Below are positions 9,571 to 20,456 of a stretch of DNA of 64,000 nt, one piece after another. How positions within the stretch are numbered: position 1 is the stretch's first letter; each line of letters begins with the position of its first letter. A program made the translations under genes and the position numbers. The stretch is from Daphnia carinata (taxonomy: Eukaryota; Arthropoda; Branchiopoda; Diplostraca; Daphniidae): the NCBI RefSeq assembly GCF_022539665.2, contig NC_081334.1, positions 1,860,001 to 1,924,000 of the forward strand. Direction: 5' to 3'. A model generated the notes under the pieces. The model ran no database searches. It saw nothing but the letters and a program-made list of their open reading frames with translations, and was not told the DNA's origin.

Positions 9571-11177
9571 ATCTTGAACCAAGTAAACGAAGATGACATC
9601 AGATACTTGCAAACACAACCGTGGAATGATACAAATGACGCAAGTGCAAGACAGAATGAGCGACTACCCCACAGGTAGTTAGACTGGCACGTGTTAGAAG
9701 AAAAGTGAAACATTCATCAAGGCGTCGCTTGAAGTATATGCCAACTGTAAAAGTTTTAGCTTTTGTTGCAAATGTATCCAATTTCTACAGAGTTTAACAC
9801 CAAGAAATCCATTGTCAGTTTTTTTAAAAATTGTGATAAAACTGAGTTCTTTCAGGGATTCCTGTGCTTCCTTTTGATGTTCAACTTTGTGCAAATCCTT
9901 TTTTTTTCTTTTTTTAATAACGTAAATATACATTACTTCGCCATCTATGAATCAAATAATTTATCATTACTTCCAATACGCACACAAAAATTCTATATTA
10001 CCTATAGCGCCATCTATGAATGGTGGAAACAACTGTGAAAGCAAAAGCAATTCAGTCGCCATGGAATGGTGGACTCACACCCCACATGGCGTAGCCGGTG
10101 ACTAGCCGGAACCAATTTCTTCCTACGCTGCACTCCTTACGAAAAAAGACTAGATATTATCGGAAAATGAAAAGCTACATTCAACTCAATACACAGTTTT
10201 CACAAACAAAGTGAAATGACAACGTTTAGTTGTACTGGTCCCATTTCGAATGTTTAACATGCAACATGTTAATAGGCAACATATCTTTAGTCTTGATAAC
10301 ATTCCAAAACGTTATTTGTTACATAAATTTCAACTCTTTTTTTTTTTATCTTTGCTCAGGAATAAAAAAAAACAGCGTACTAACCTGAAGTAAATTGTTT
10401 TCAAACTGTTACATGATAGCTTGCACGTGACCAGAAAACCAAACTTTTGTGCTCAGGTGATTTCCAGAGAATTCGATACCATGCTGACTCCTTCACTAAA
10501 AAAAAAGGCAGGCAAGAAGCGATAGGATTTCATTTTAAACGGCTAGCTGTCCTTTAGACTTCATAGAAAGTATATCATAGCAACAAGAAGGAACAAAAAC
10601 CTAACTTACATCGTTCACCCATGACACAAATGCAACTGCCAGGAACAAAGCAAGGTGAACAGTGAAGGGGACAAGCAAGGCAACTAACAAAGGTAGCCAT
10701 CTAGCGTTGGCGGCATAGGAGGAATAAAATCGCAAGGCCTAATCAAAATTGAAAGCTGATTTTGATAAAGTTATTGGCTTTATCGTTAAACCAGCTATTT
10801 TTTAAATTAAGTACGTTTGTTTACGTTTACTAAATAACTGCCTTCCCAAATAGGATTTATAATATTATCGGTAAGACGCCACTTGAGGCAACCACATAAC
10901 AAAAAAGTCTTCAATATCAGACCTGAGATGGCCTTACTCACCGGTCGTCGTACATGGAACTAGACACCAGATGTCATCTACCGTTCAAGTTATGAAACAA
11001 GGGCATTTTTATCAAAACAACAACGAGAACTCACTACTTAACCACATGTGATAGATAGAGATCTAATCAACTGGAGTATCAGTCTTTTAATCAAAGTTCG
11101 TTATTAGACACTTAATTTCATCTGGGGCTCTTCTCTTACGCCAAACAAGAAGCCACACGCATCTAATGTAAATTTAA
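9571..11177. other. Gene-free stretch upstream of MOCS1
   Basis: No gene recognised. It contains two GCCATCTATGAAT phrases (near 9,942 and 10,009) and a GCCATCTAGCG near 10,695, short relatives of the GATGGCG motif in the minisatellites. The last few hundred bases should contain the MOCS1 promoter; I see no distinct core element. Confidence 0.4.
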
Positions 11178-12837
11178 ATGGCAGCCTCATTCTATCTAAA
11201 AGGCAACAGGATGAGCTATCTTTGGTGTATCCCAAACTCTCGTTTCAGTAGGCAGTGTGCTACTGTATCCAGTGTCACGCAACACCCAATCTCATCGGTA
11301 AGAAATGAAGAAATGGTTACCATTTTCTAGTTAATGCATGATCATCTAATTGTATTATGCAATTGTGATGCTTGTTTAAAACTTTACTATTACTGTTAAT
11401 AACTCAGTCTATATTTGCAGGCAATTAGAACTTCCATTTTTGAAAATAAAAAAATACTTCCATTTTCTTCGTTTTTAACTGATTCATATGGTAGACAACA
11501 TAATTACCTTAGAATTTCCTTAACAGAGAGATGCAACCTGAGATGTGAGTAGAAATGTATGATTTCATCTACTGGTCTTATTATTATTAGTTGCAAATTT
11601 TCTTGTTTGTTTAGGCCAGTATTGCATGCCAGCTGGGGGTGTTGACTTGACTGCTAAAGATAAATTACTGTCTACTACAGAAATTGTAAAAATTGCATCA
11701 GCTTTTGTAGAAGAAGGAATAGATAAAATAAGGTTGACTGGTGGGGAGCCATCTATCCGTCCTGATATTGTTGAGCTTGTTGGTAAGCGTATTTTTTTCC
11801 CAATTAAGAAAAAAACACATTCAATTTTACAAATGCTTGCATTTTAGGGCTGCTGAAAGCATTAGATGGTTTGAAAACCTTAGCTATGACTACTAATGGA
11901 TTACTTTTAACAAGAAAATTATCTGCTATGAAAGAAGCTGGTTTAAACATGCTTAATATCAGCCTTGACACACTTATACCAGCCAAGTTTGAGTTTATTA
12001 CGCGTAGGAAGGGACTTGAAAAAGTTCTTCAAGGTATTGATCTTGCTTTGGAAATGGGCTACGATCCAGTTAAGGTAGTCTTTTTGCTTTAAGTTTTATA
12101 ATTACCGCTTTAAAAAATAACGTGATATTTAAATTTAGCTAAACTGTGTCGTGATGCGGGGACTGAACGATGACGAATTACATAGCTTTGTTGAACTAAC
12201 CCGCGAAAAACATATTGATGTACGCTTTATCGAGTACATGCCTTTTGAAGGAAATAAGTGGAACGATAAAAAAATGGTACCTTATCACGAAATGTTAGAA
12301 ATTATTAAACAAAAATACTGTGACTTACGGCGCATGGAAGATGCCGCCAATGACACATCGAAAGTAACAATATCCAAATTGTTATAAAAAAATTATTTTG
12401 ATGCTAAAATTTCTTTCACGCTATAGGCCTATTTCGTTCCTGGATACCGCGGAAAAATTGGTTTCATAACATCCATGTCAGAACACTTTTGTGGATCCTG
12501 TAATCGTTTGAGACTCACTGCTGATGGTAATCTTAAAGTGTGCCTTTTCGGAAATGCTGAGACCTCACTGAGGTATATTATTATTTTCGTACACTGTGCG
12601 TGGTATCTTGTGATACTCCTTATCTCCTAAAGAGACCTGTTGAGGAATGGGGCAACAAAAGAGGAACTGATTACTGTTATCGGCCAAGCGGTTGGACGAA
12701 AGAAAAAGCAGCACGCCGGTACCGTATTAGGGATTTCGTTTTGCACACATCACAGAACTTAACTTTTACTTATTCATTCAGGAATGTCCAATTTACCTTC
12801 GATGAAAAATCGCCCTATGATTTTGATCGGTGGGTGA
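11178..12837 (+). CDS. MOCS1: MOCS1A isoform ending in Gly-Gly
   Basis: If the donor at 12830 is not used, translation runs on through GGT GGG to a TGA at 12835-12837, ending in ILIGG. The C-terminal double glycine is known to be required for MOCS1A activity in animals. The downstream MOCS1B part would then be a second cistron, as in human type I transcripts. Which form dominates here cannot be told from DNA. Confidence 0.75.
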
Positions 12838-13632
12838 AAACCGTCTTTTCTAGGTAGTTTGCATAAGCTTTTCAACATTAACTTACATTTAGGTGACTCC
12901 AATAGTGTGTTGACAGGGAGTATATTAGCCATGGGTTCCATCCGTCCTTACTGCACCGATAGAGGAGACCACTTCAGCAACCATGACGATTACCTTGATG
13001 ATCCGTGGACAACGTACAGAAAAACGCATGCATCTTTGCTTCAAGCATCTTCGTTTTTTAACGTCTCTACTCGAAGAACCAACCTATCTCAAGAAACACG
13101 TGAACACCCCACTCAAAATGCAAACGACCAAGCTAAGTTGACTCACGTCGATCTTCACGGGCAGGCTAGAATGGTCGATATAACTGAAAAGCCATGGACA
13201 ATTCGGCGGGCTACTGCGCAGGCTGTCGTCTGGATTGGGCCTGAGGCATTTCGTTTAGTAGATGAAAATCTGATTAATAAAGGAGATGTTCTTAAAGTTG
13301 CCGAAATAGCAGGCATCACCGGTGGCAAGTTGACTTCACAGTTGATCCCTCTTTGTCATCCTATCTCTCTTCATCAACTGAGTGTTCGCTTATCGCTGGA
13401 CTCAAAAAATAATTCTGTTATAATAGAAAGTAATGCTGTCACGCATGGTCCAACAGGGGTCGAAATGGAAGCTCTGACGGCCGCGTCAGTTGCAAGCTTG
13501 ACAATAATTGATATGGTGAAAGCAGTGACAAAAGAAGCAGAAATACGTAATCTCTATTTGGTCAGTAAATCGGGAGGAAGTCGAGGCGACTTTAAGCGTA
13601 CCAACAATGACAATGTGCCATTCCCCTGTTAA
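11178..13632 (+). CDS. MOCS1: Molybdenum cofactor biosynthesis protein 1 (MOCS1A-MOCS1B)
   Basis: Catalyses the first step of molybdenum cofactor synthesis, GTP to cyclic pyranopterin monophosphate, in mitochondria. The A half is a radical-SAM enzyme (MoaA family) with the CxxxCxxC cluster motif in [13 protein letters not shown], a GGEPSIRP motif, and a second cluster in HFCGSCNRL. The B half (MoaC family) has the conserved LIPLCHP and [12 protein letters not shown] segments. Exons by hand: 11178-11297, 11421-11544, 11615-11782, 11848-12074, 12139-12363, 12427-12572, 12633-12718, 12782-12829 and 12893-13632. The start gives a basic, Ser/Arg-containing leader suited to mitochondrial import. 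The given span is the fused product; a donor at 12830 skips the MOCS1A stop. The A-only form is listed separately. Convergent with the next gene, 68 bp between stops. Confidence 0.93.
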
Positions 13633-13700
13633 GTTTAAAATGTTCTATATTTTGTTGAAACGACAGAAAATAAAATTAAAAATTTATTATTGTTTTTATC

Positions 13701-15039
13701 TTAATGAAGACGCGTCCATCTTAAACTGGTTACAAACAACTTACGCGCCGCATCGTCATCCATAGCTTGGGGTGCAACGTAACTTTCAGCACAGTTACTA
13801 AATTTCGAAGTTCCAAAGTTAAAAAAAGGTAATATTAACTAAACGTGTTACAATGGTCACCTGAAATATTTCCCGGTTACATTCGCAAGGGAGGGGTCAA
13901 GTGCTGCATAAAGAGTTGTCTGCGCTCCTCTTTCAGGCGTACGGATAAAAGGCCATGCAAGTGGCTTAAGAAAGATGCTAGCAAACCAACTATTGACAAA
14001 ATCCATGTGGCGGGCAATATTTGTATCCACGATTCCTGGATGTAAGGCGTTCACGGTCACACCGGAACCTGAAAAAAAAGCATTTCTTTACGAAATTCTT
14101 TTCCTTCAACGTTCTTGATAACTTCACCTTCGAGGCGCTTAGCTAGTTCGCGCGTGAAAAGTACATTGGCTAATTTGCTCTGTTCATAAGCTTTGGTAGG
14201 ATCGTAATTTTTTTCTGAGTTAAGATCGTTGAAATCTATTTTCCCTCTTAGGTGTGCCACACTGGAAACGTTGATGATCCGACTAGGTGCTGTTTGCTAT
14301 AGAAGAAAACATAAGTTTCATTTCATTTGTGCTGGTTATATCAGAATTAAACAACAAAGCACATACTTTAAGTTTATCCAGTAATAGGTGGGTGAGAAGG
14401 AAATGGCCAAAATGGTTTACCTGGCAAACAGGTTCTTATAATATTGCTATGGGAGAAGTCTGGTAATCTATCATACCCCTATTTGCATCTCAATTCCCTC
14501 GGAAGTTAAACTGCGAGGGCAGCGCATTACCCCAGCATTATTAATAAGAATATCCAATCTAGACTCGTCTGGGATAGAAGTTCAATCACTTTGAATAAGC
14601 ATTGTTAGAACAATCAAACAACTACCAGAATTAAATCTTGAAGCAAAACTTTTGATGGATTCTTGAGATGCAAGGTCACATTTTCTACAATAGATGAATT
14701 TGTTGCCAGTCTCAAGAACCAATTCCTTGCGCACTTCTTCACATTTCTCCATATTCCGCGATGCCAGAAATATTTTAGCTCCTCTTTTGGATAGATCTCT
14801 TGCTGTTTCCTTTCCAATTCCATCAGTTGCTCCAGTGATTACAACTGATTTGCCATCTAGTTTTTCTTTTCCTTCATATCTTGGTCCACTTAAGTATTCT
14901 CTACAAAAGCAAAAGTATTGGTATTAATATGAAAATCTTTATTGATTAAAATGTTTTCATACTTAATTAATATAACACCACCTCCAACTGCCCCAAAAGC
15001 AGAAAATAATACATATGGAGTTCGGATCTTCATTTTCAT
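13701..15039 (-). CDS. RDH13: Retinol dehydrogenase 13-like short-chain dehydrogenase
   Basis: An NADP(H)-dependent short-chain dehydrogenase/reductase of the RDH11-14 group. Visible landmarks are the cofactor motif [12 protein letters not shown] in [12 protein letters not shown], the INVSS strand and the catalytic YEQSK. The N-terminus, with a hydrophobic [15 protein letters not shown] anchor followed by EYLSGP, is closest to RDH13, which is bound to mitochondrial membranes and reduces retinaldehyde. The last exon (about 13,701-13,790) gives the C-terminus. The start at 15,039 is the first Met of MKMKIRTP; an in-frame upstream Met at 15,108 is less likely. Length is about 320 residues, normal for the family. 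Divergent from the Gemin6 gene, with 465 bp between starts. An AATAAA lies only 13 nt past the stop on the minus strand. Confidence 0.85.
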
Positions 15040-15504
15040 GTCATACTTTACAAATAATATGAATTTTTTCTGTAAGGTTTCCTCACAAAACAAATAACTA
15101 TTACACAAACCTAAGACTTCCTCTTTCTCTTAATTAAGATATTTAAAAAAAGAAATTTCTACCTAGATTTAACGTTCTTAATTCAAGATTATTTAAGACT
15201 TACAAATGGGCTACCAGTTACCGCTTATGTTGGTAGCACACGTGAGACTGCAGAGATTGAGAGAACTAGAATTCATGCAAATGTTTACATTGAATTCGGC
15301 TGCTTGTTCATCGATCATGGCTTCGTCGAGATTTTAGCCTCACGAAGTCACGATCGTACGAAATAAATAACTGTTGATCAATAAATTGAAAATAATATTG
15401 GTAAAAGTTAATTGAAAAAAATAACTGCATGATTGCGTTAGCCAAATCTTTATCAGGAGACTTGTTAGAATTTTTCCTCATAAAAAACTTCCCAGCTTGC
15501 CCGC

Positions 15505-16142
15505 ATGGTGAAACTTCACCGCTGTTCGCATCATAACAGTTTGAAAATGGATCTTGCAGAAGGATACGTTTTACAATATCCAATTGAAAAATGCCCGGCT
15601 AATTATGTGAATCTCGTTGGGAGCAGAGTCGAAGTTTTAACAATCAATCACACCAAATTTGTTGGACAAATCTACTCAATGGATCCAATAAGTGGAAGGT
15701 ATGTTGTAACTACTATTCACAATGCAGATAAAGCCAAAACTTTAATTTCATTTTTTAATTTTTCCTTTTAATTTACAGTCTTTTTATGATGATAGATCGT
15801 TGTAACCAAGAAGAAAGAAGTATAAAATTAATCATAGGAAATTCAATTAAGTATCTCAAAGTTATTAAGATGACAACAACTGACACAAGAACCCTTCCCG
15901 AAGAAAATGGGTTGCAAGGACCTAGTTCTCAGCATTCAGAAGATTGGAAACAGCTGAAAGATGCCTTAAAGAAATGGTTCCACGAAAGTCGTATTCCAGT
16001 AAATGAAAATAATTATGGGTGTCTTTTAGTGCTCAATGAAATAGTGGTAGGACCTCCATACAGGCCAGAAAATTGTTCTGGTACCAATGAAGTTATGTTG
16101 TGGCGAGTTCAAAAACTACTTGAGAATTTTTATCAGAAGTAA
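15505..16142 (+). CDS. GEMIN6: Gemin6, SMN complex subunit
   Basis: Gemin6 pairs with Gemin7 as an Sm-like dimer in the SMN complex, which loads Sm rings onto spliceosomal snRNAs. Two exons: 15505-15698 and 15779-16142. The N-terminal half shows an Sm-like pattern (NLVGSRVEVLTI...FVGQIYSMDPISG). The C-terminal half carries the family signature PPYRPENCSGTNEVMLWRVQ near the end, closely matching human Gemin6 as I know it. Length is about 185 residues. A second in-frame ATG at 15,547 has a better Kozak context (A at -3, G at +4) and may be the true start; it would remove 14 residues. Convergent with CSTF3, 59 bp between stops. Confidence 0.88.
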
Positions 16143-16201
16143 TTGTAAATGATGTAAACAACTGTGTGTATTTGTGTTTTTGATCAAAGTAAATTCTTTC
16201 A

Positions 16202-19088
16202 TCACTTGACTCGCTTTTGTTGTCGTTTCCGGTAAATATCGTTTGGTGGTGGTCCACCTTGAGATCCACTAATGGCGACCGGCTCCTCATCTTCAGATTC
16301 TTCTCCCATTCCTCTCTTTTTTGTGGGACGTTCAACACCCGCATCTTTCGGAAGCCAATGAACGCTACGAGCAATGTCAAATAATTTTGCGTTGTCTGTA
16401 GTATTCGCGAGCAAAGAACCTAAGTAAATAAAAACATTTTTAGTTTTATTCAAAAGGTATGTTATACTATACTTTTACTTGTTTCACTTATATTCAAATG
16501 CTTAATTAGCTCCATTACTGGATCGACTACAACAAAAGGCCCATGGAAGCAATGTGGAGGGGGTAACATTCCGCACAGCTGAGAAGCTGCAGGTGGTAAC
16601 GGAAATCCTCCTCCTGCAAACACACAAATTTAAAGGTAATTGTCAACTTAAAGTTTATAACTAGATTTAATACGAATTTTACCCGGCGCGATGTGTTCCC
16701 CTGGTGTCCACTGAATTTTGGGTTTGAAAGGTACCATTTGAGAAAAGTCGGGCTTGTACATTGTAACGTCTGCTGCCTCAGTGTTTTGTTTTCGATTTTC
16801 CTCCTCTCTGGCAAGAAGATTTTTAGCACTTTGGCTGCTGCTAAGCTCTGCTACTTCATAGTAGCCCAACGCTCTTTAATAAGCATACATTACAATGTTA
16901 AAATCAATAGCTTGAAATTTAACACTATCAGAACAAACCTTAGGTCTGCAGTTGAACAGGGAAAGAGGGTTCCAAATCTATAACGATCAATCAGGAGGGC
17001 TGTTTCTTTGCCTTCCAATTCCTTGAGCTAAAATGCAAATAAAAACAATCGAAATGAAACAAAATGCAGTTTCATGTGGAAATCTACCTTATCGAGGACC
17101 GCATTGCGTCTTTTTTCTACTTTCACTACACTAGAAAGATCGCCAATAGAAGACTCAAACTCGAGGAAGCGGTTCCAGATTTCTAATGAATTTTCAGGAG
17201 AGAGCGAGCCAGATGATAGGATCCGTTCAAAAAGAACTCGAGTGTTGTTATCTTCGTTCAGCTGCGTTAAGAACTCAACATAGGCGAGTAAATAGTCGGG
17301 CTGATGTTTAAATCGTTTGAGGCCTAGATCAAATATCTTGAAGGCGATATTTTTATCCTTGGTACAGTAATATTCCATCAAGGCAGCGGCCACAAAAACA
17401 TGGCTTGAACAGCGGGGGTCTTGACGTGATCTCTTAAACACAAGCCGGGCAGATTTGATTCCTTCTGCTCTTCTCGCAAATCGCATGTACTGAATGTAGC
17501 CCTATGAATGTTACCAAATTAACGTAAACATATTATGGTAACAAAACAAGGGAGAATTACCAAGGTTGGGTCAATGTCATGCTGCTCGAGGTATTTCGTA
17601 TAAATTTGATGAGCTTTGTCATACTTAATTCGCCCCTCTTCGTAATCGGCATAAGCGAAGTAGAGTAGGCTGTTATGGGACATAGGGCCATTAATCGAAC
17701 GCTCATAAATATTGGACACTTCCTCAGCTAGGCTCTTGGCAGCCGTCACATCCTAAATTACATTGAAATGAAACTACGATCATGAGAAGCTAAAATTTTA
17801 TCTTACCCCTTTATCTGACAAAGTTTTGGTGCTTATTTGAAGAAAGAGGGCAGCTTCGTACCAAACATGAGGGTGGTGTCCTAAACACAGAAGACACTGT
17901 TCGAAAGCAAACATAGTCCGCTTTGTAAGTAACGACTGGTCTTCGGTGCGGAGAGGATTAGATTTTTCCCAGGTCAAATATTTCTTCCACAGTTCCACTT
18001 GTTTGATTTGCTCCGGGTGGTTGGATGGAGGAGTTGAAGGCATGGCTTTGTTAAGTCCGCGTGTGCAGGCTTCTAGCTCTTTGGCAACTCTTCTGGCATT
18101 CATATAGTCACGGCTGCGTTCCTGTATAACAAAGTAAACGTGGGTAATAGGATTGGACGGCAATATAGAGCCGATTCTTGCTATTGGGAAACTTATCTTG
18201 AATTTCTACAGTGGCAACAATATGCTGAATAGTTATTTCTAAAAAATAAATAGTATGAAAAAAAAACAGTTCTTTTTTCCTAATACTATTTTACTTTTTT
18301 TTTTCATAATGACAATATGTAAAGCAATATTTTTTGAAGATTATTCTTAGCTACTTTATTTTTAAAAAATTACCTGTTGCATTTTTTCTGCAATCATGGG
18401 GTTTATGGCTAATTCATATGCAATATAGTCCTTCCATAGTTGTTCAATATTGAGCATAGGCGTAATCACACCTCTTTGGTAGACTTTTCTCACAGCTGTG
18501 ATCCTTTGATTCTCAGCATAAGAACCCACAGCTTCAACATTACGGAGAAAATGAATGTAGTCATTCCAAATGCTATAAGATTGAATATCCATTCCAACTT
18601 TGTCCAGAGTGAAATCATAGCACTGAGCAATTTTTTCTCTGAAATTATGACAGGATTAACACTAAACATATGAACCTGTATTCTGGTTAGAGCCATCATG
18701 CATTTTATACCTGTAGTTGGGTAAAGCACTTTTAGTTTCCTTAACATAGTTCACATAGAGTTTCCAGAGTTCTATATTTAAAACCTTGATCAAGCAGCGT
18801 TGAAACAACTGCAAAACAAAACATGAGTGTGAAAATTTGTGTAACAAATGAATGCATGCAAATTTTTACCTTTTCGACTTTGTCGTAATTCCTTGCACGC
18901 ATTTCTTGCTCTATATACATTTTCCAATAACGACCTGATGTTGGGAATTGCGCTACCAATCGTTCAAAGTAAACTCGGGCATCGTCAATCTTGCGTATCT
19001 GAGCCTCACGCAGAATTTGACCCCAAGCTTCTAAATCAAAAGGGTTGGTTTCTATGGCCTTTTCGGCTCTGGCTAATTTATCAGCCAT
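16202..19088 (-). CDS. CSTF3: Cleavage stimulation factor subunit 3 (Suppressor of forked)
   Basis: CstF-77, the scaffold of the cleavage stimulation factor that helps define mRNA 3' ends; it bridges CstF-64 and CstF-50 in the nucleus. The N-terminal [18 protein letters not shown] starts an extended run of HAT helical repeats: examples are [33 protein letters not shown] and [16 protein letters not shown]. The block [16 protein letters not shown] is almost identical to human. The HAT part ends near [21 protein letters not shown] Pro-rich tail follows ([15 protein letters not shown]) and the basic end is [12 protein letters not shown], as in vertebrates. About ten short introns. Divergent from TMEM147 with 273 bp between start codons. 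Full length for the family, nothing missing. Confidence 0.93.
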
Positions 19089-19361
19089 TATTACTATTCT
19101 TTTTTATGTACTCTAAAAAAATTGTTTATAAATTCATTAACCACGTTTTCTACAGTTCCATTCAAAATCACAAACAGTCAGGCATCTCAACCTGACAAAC
19201 AGCTTGGGGAAGCATCGTCTGCTGCTATACTTCTCCATCTAGGTTCCACCTTAGAAACTTCATTCGAAGCAGTCGACTGTTCAATATGACAGCAAGAATC
19301 CGGCAATATTACAGGCAAACGAATTCATAAGCAGTAAAAAATCCAAGTTGTTTTGCGAGAA

Positions 19362-20303
19362 ATGACGTTATATCATTTTGGAAATTGCCTAGCCTTGGTA
19401 AGACACTATATATTTTCATAATATTTAATTCAAACATGATAAAATATATTTTTCAGAGCTATATTCCATTTTGGATAGTCTACAAATACTGCGGACTGTA
19501 AGCTTCTAGTTTAACATTGTAAATCAAATTTATGGCTGAATGCAAACATATTATCATTTACACCTCAGGTCCGAATACGGAGCATTCTGGAAATGCGTCC
19601 AAGCGGGAGGAGTATATGCCTTAACACAACTGGGCAAAATGCTTTTGTTGGCTACTTTTTTCCCTACTGCTGGGGATTACTCACAGGATGATCCTGAAAA
19701 TTTTTCTCCTGTATGAACTCTCATGTGAATGTTCTTAGACAAACAATTCTTTAATTTTTTTTATAGCTCCAGGAATTGCTGAAATGCACAGTTGATTTGA
19801 TTGACCTGATTGGATTAAGTGTTGTAATGTCTAGAATAGCTGGCAAGGGTCACACAAAAGTACTCATTGCAGGACTAGGATGGGCAGGGGCTGAGTTGGT
19901 TCTAAGTCGTCTTTTAGTTCTATGGGTTGGTGCCAGAGGAACTGAATTTGATTGGAAGTACATTCAGAAAAGCTTTGAAGCCAACATTTCAATTGTAAAT
20001 TGAGCTGAGTATAATTTTGATCTTTTATGTTCTAATGATAAATTTTTTTTTCTCCAGGTTCATTTTCTTTCTGTGACTGCATTAGTTTGGCTCTATTCAC
20101 GTCATGACTTGCCAAAACAACTATTACCGGCAGTAATCATTCTGATTGGATTTCATAGCTACAAGTCGGTGATTTGCGATATGATTTCACATGTCATGCA
20201 CATGTACTCCTGGTCACTTCTCGCATTTAAAGCGGTGTTTTCTCTGACTATGGCTCTGATTGTTCTCCATATTTATGGAGGTGTGGCCACATTAGCCGCC
20301 TAA
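19362..20303 (+). CDS. TMEM147: Transmembrane protein 147
   Basis: A multi-pass ER membrane protein, part of the ribosome-associated PAT/TMCO1-type translocon machinery (with nicalin and NOMO) in animals. The first exon, [12 protein letters not shown] (19,362-19,397), is nearly the same as human. Later exons give [44 protein letters not shown], the signature [16 protein letters not shown], and C-terminal hydrophobic segments ending VATLAA. About 225 residues with around seven hydrophobic segments, the usual length. It lies head to head with CSTF3 and 153 bp upstream of SANBR on the same strand. Confidence 0.93.
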
Positions 20304-20456
20304 TGTTGTAAGATTTGTCATCTAGTTCAATTACACATAACGTTGGATTTCCTTTTTTCCCTCTTTTTCAGTTTCGTATCGTTGACTACCGCTGTTAGAT
20401 CAATAAGTCTAGCAGCTTGTGCGTTTCAGAGTCAATACTGGAGGTAGAACGGCAGA

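Noticed and set aside
12859-12892. Start of MOCS1B at a TTG codon before 12,893
   Set aside because: This stretch lies inside the 63-bp intron removed in the fusion; the coding match begins after the acceptor at 12,892.
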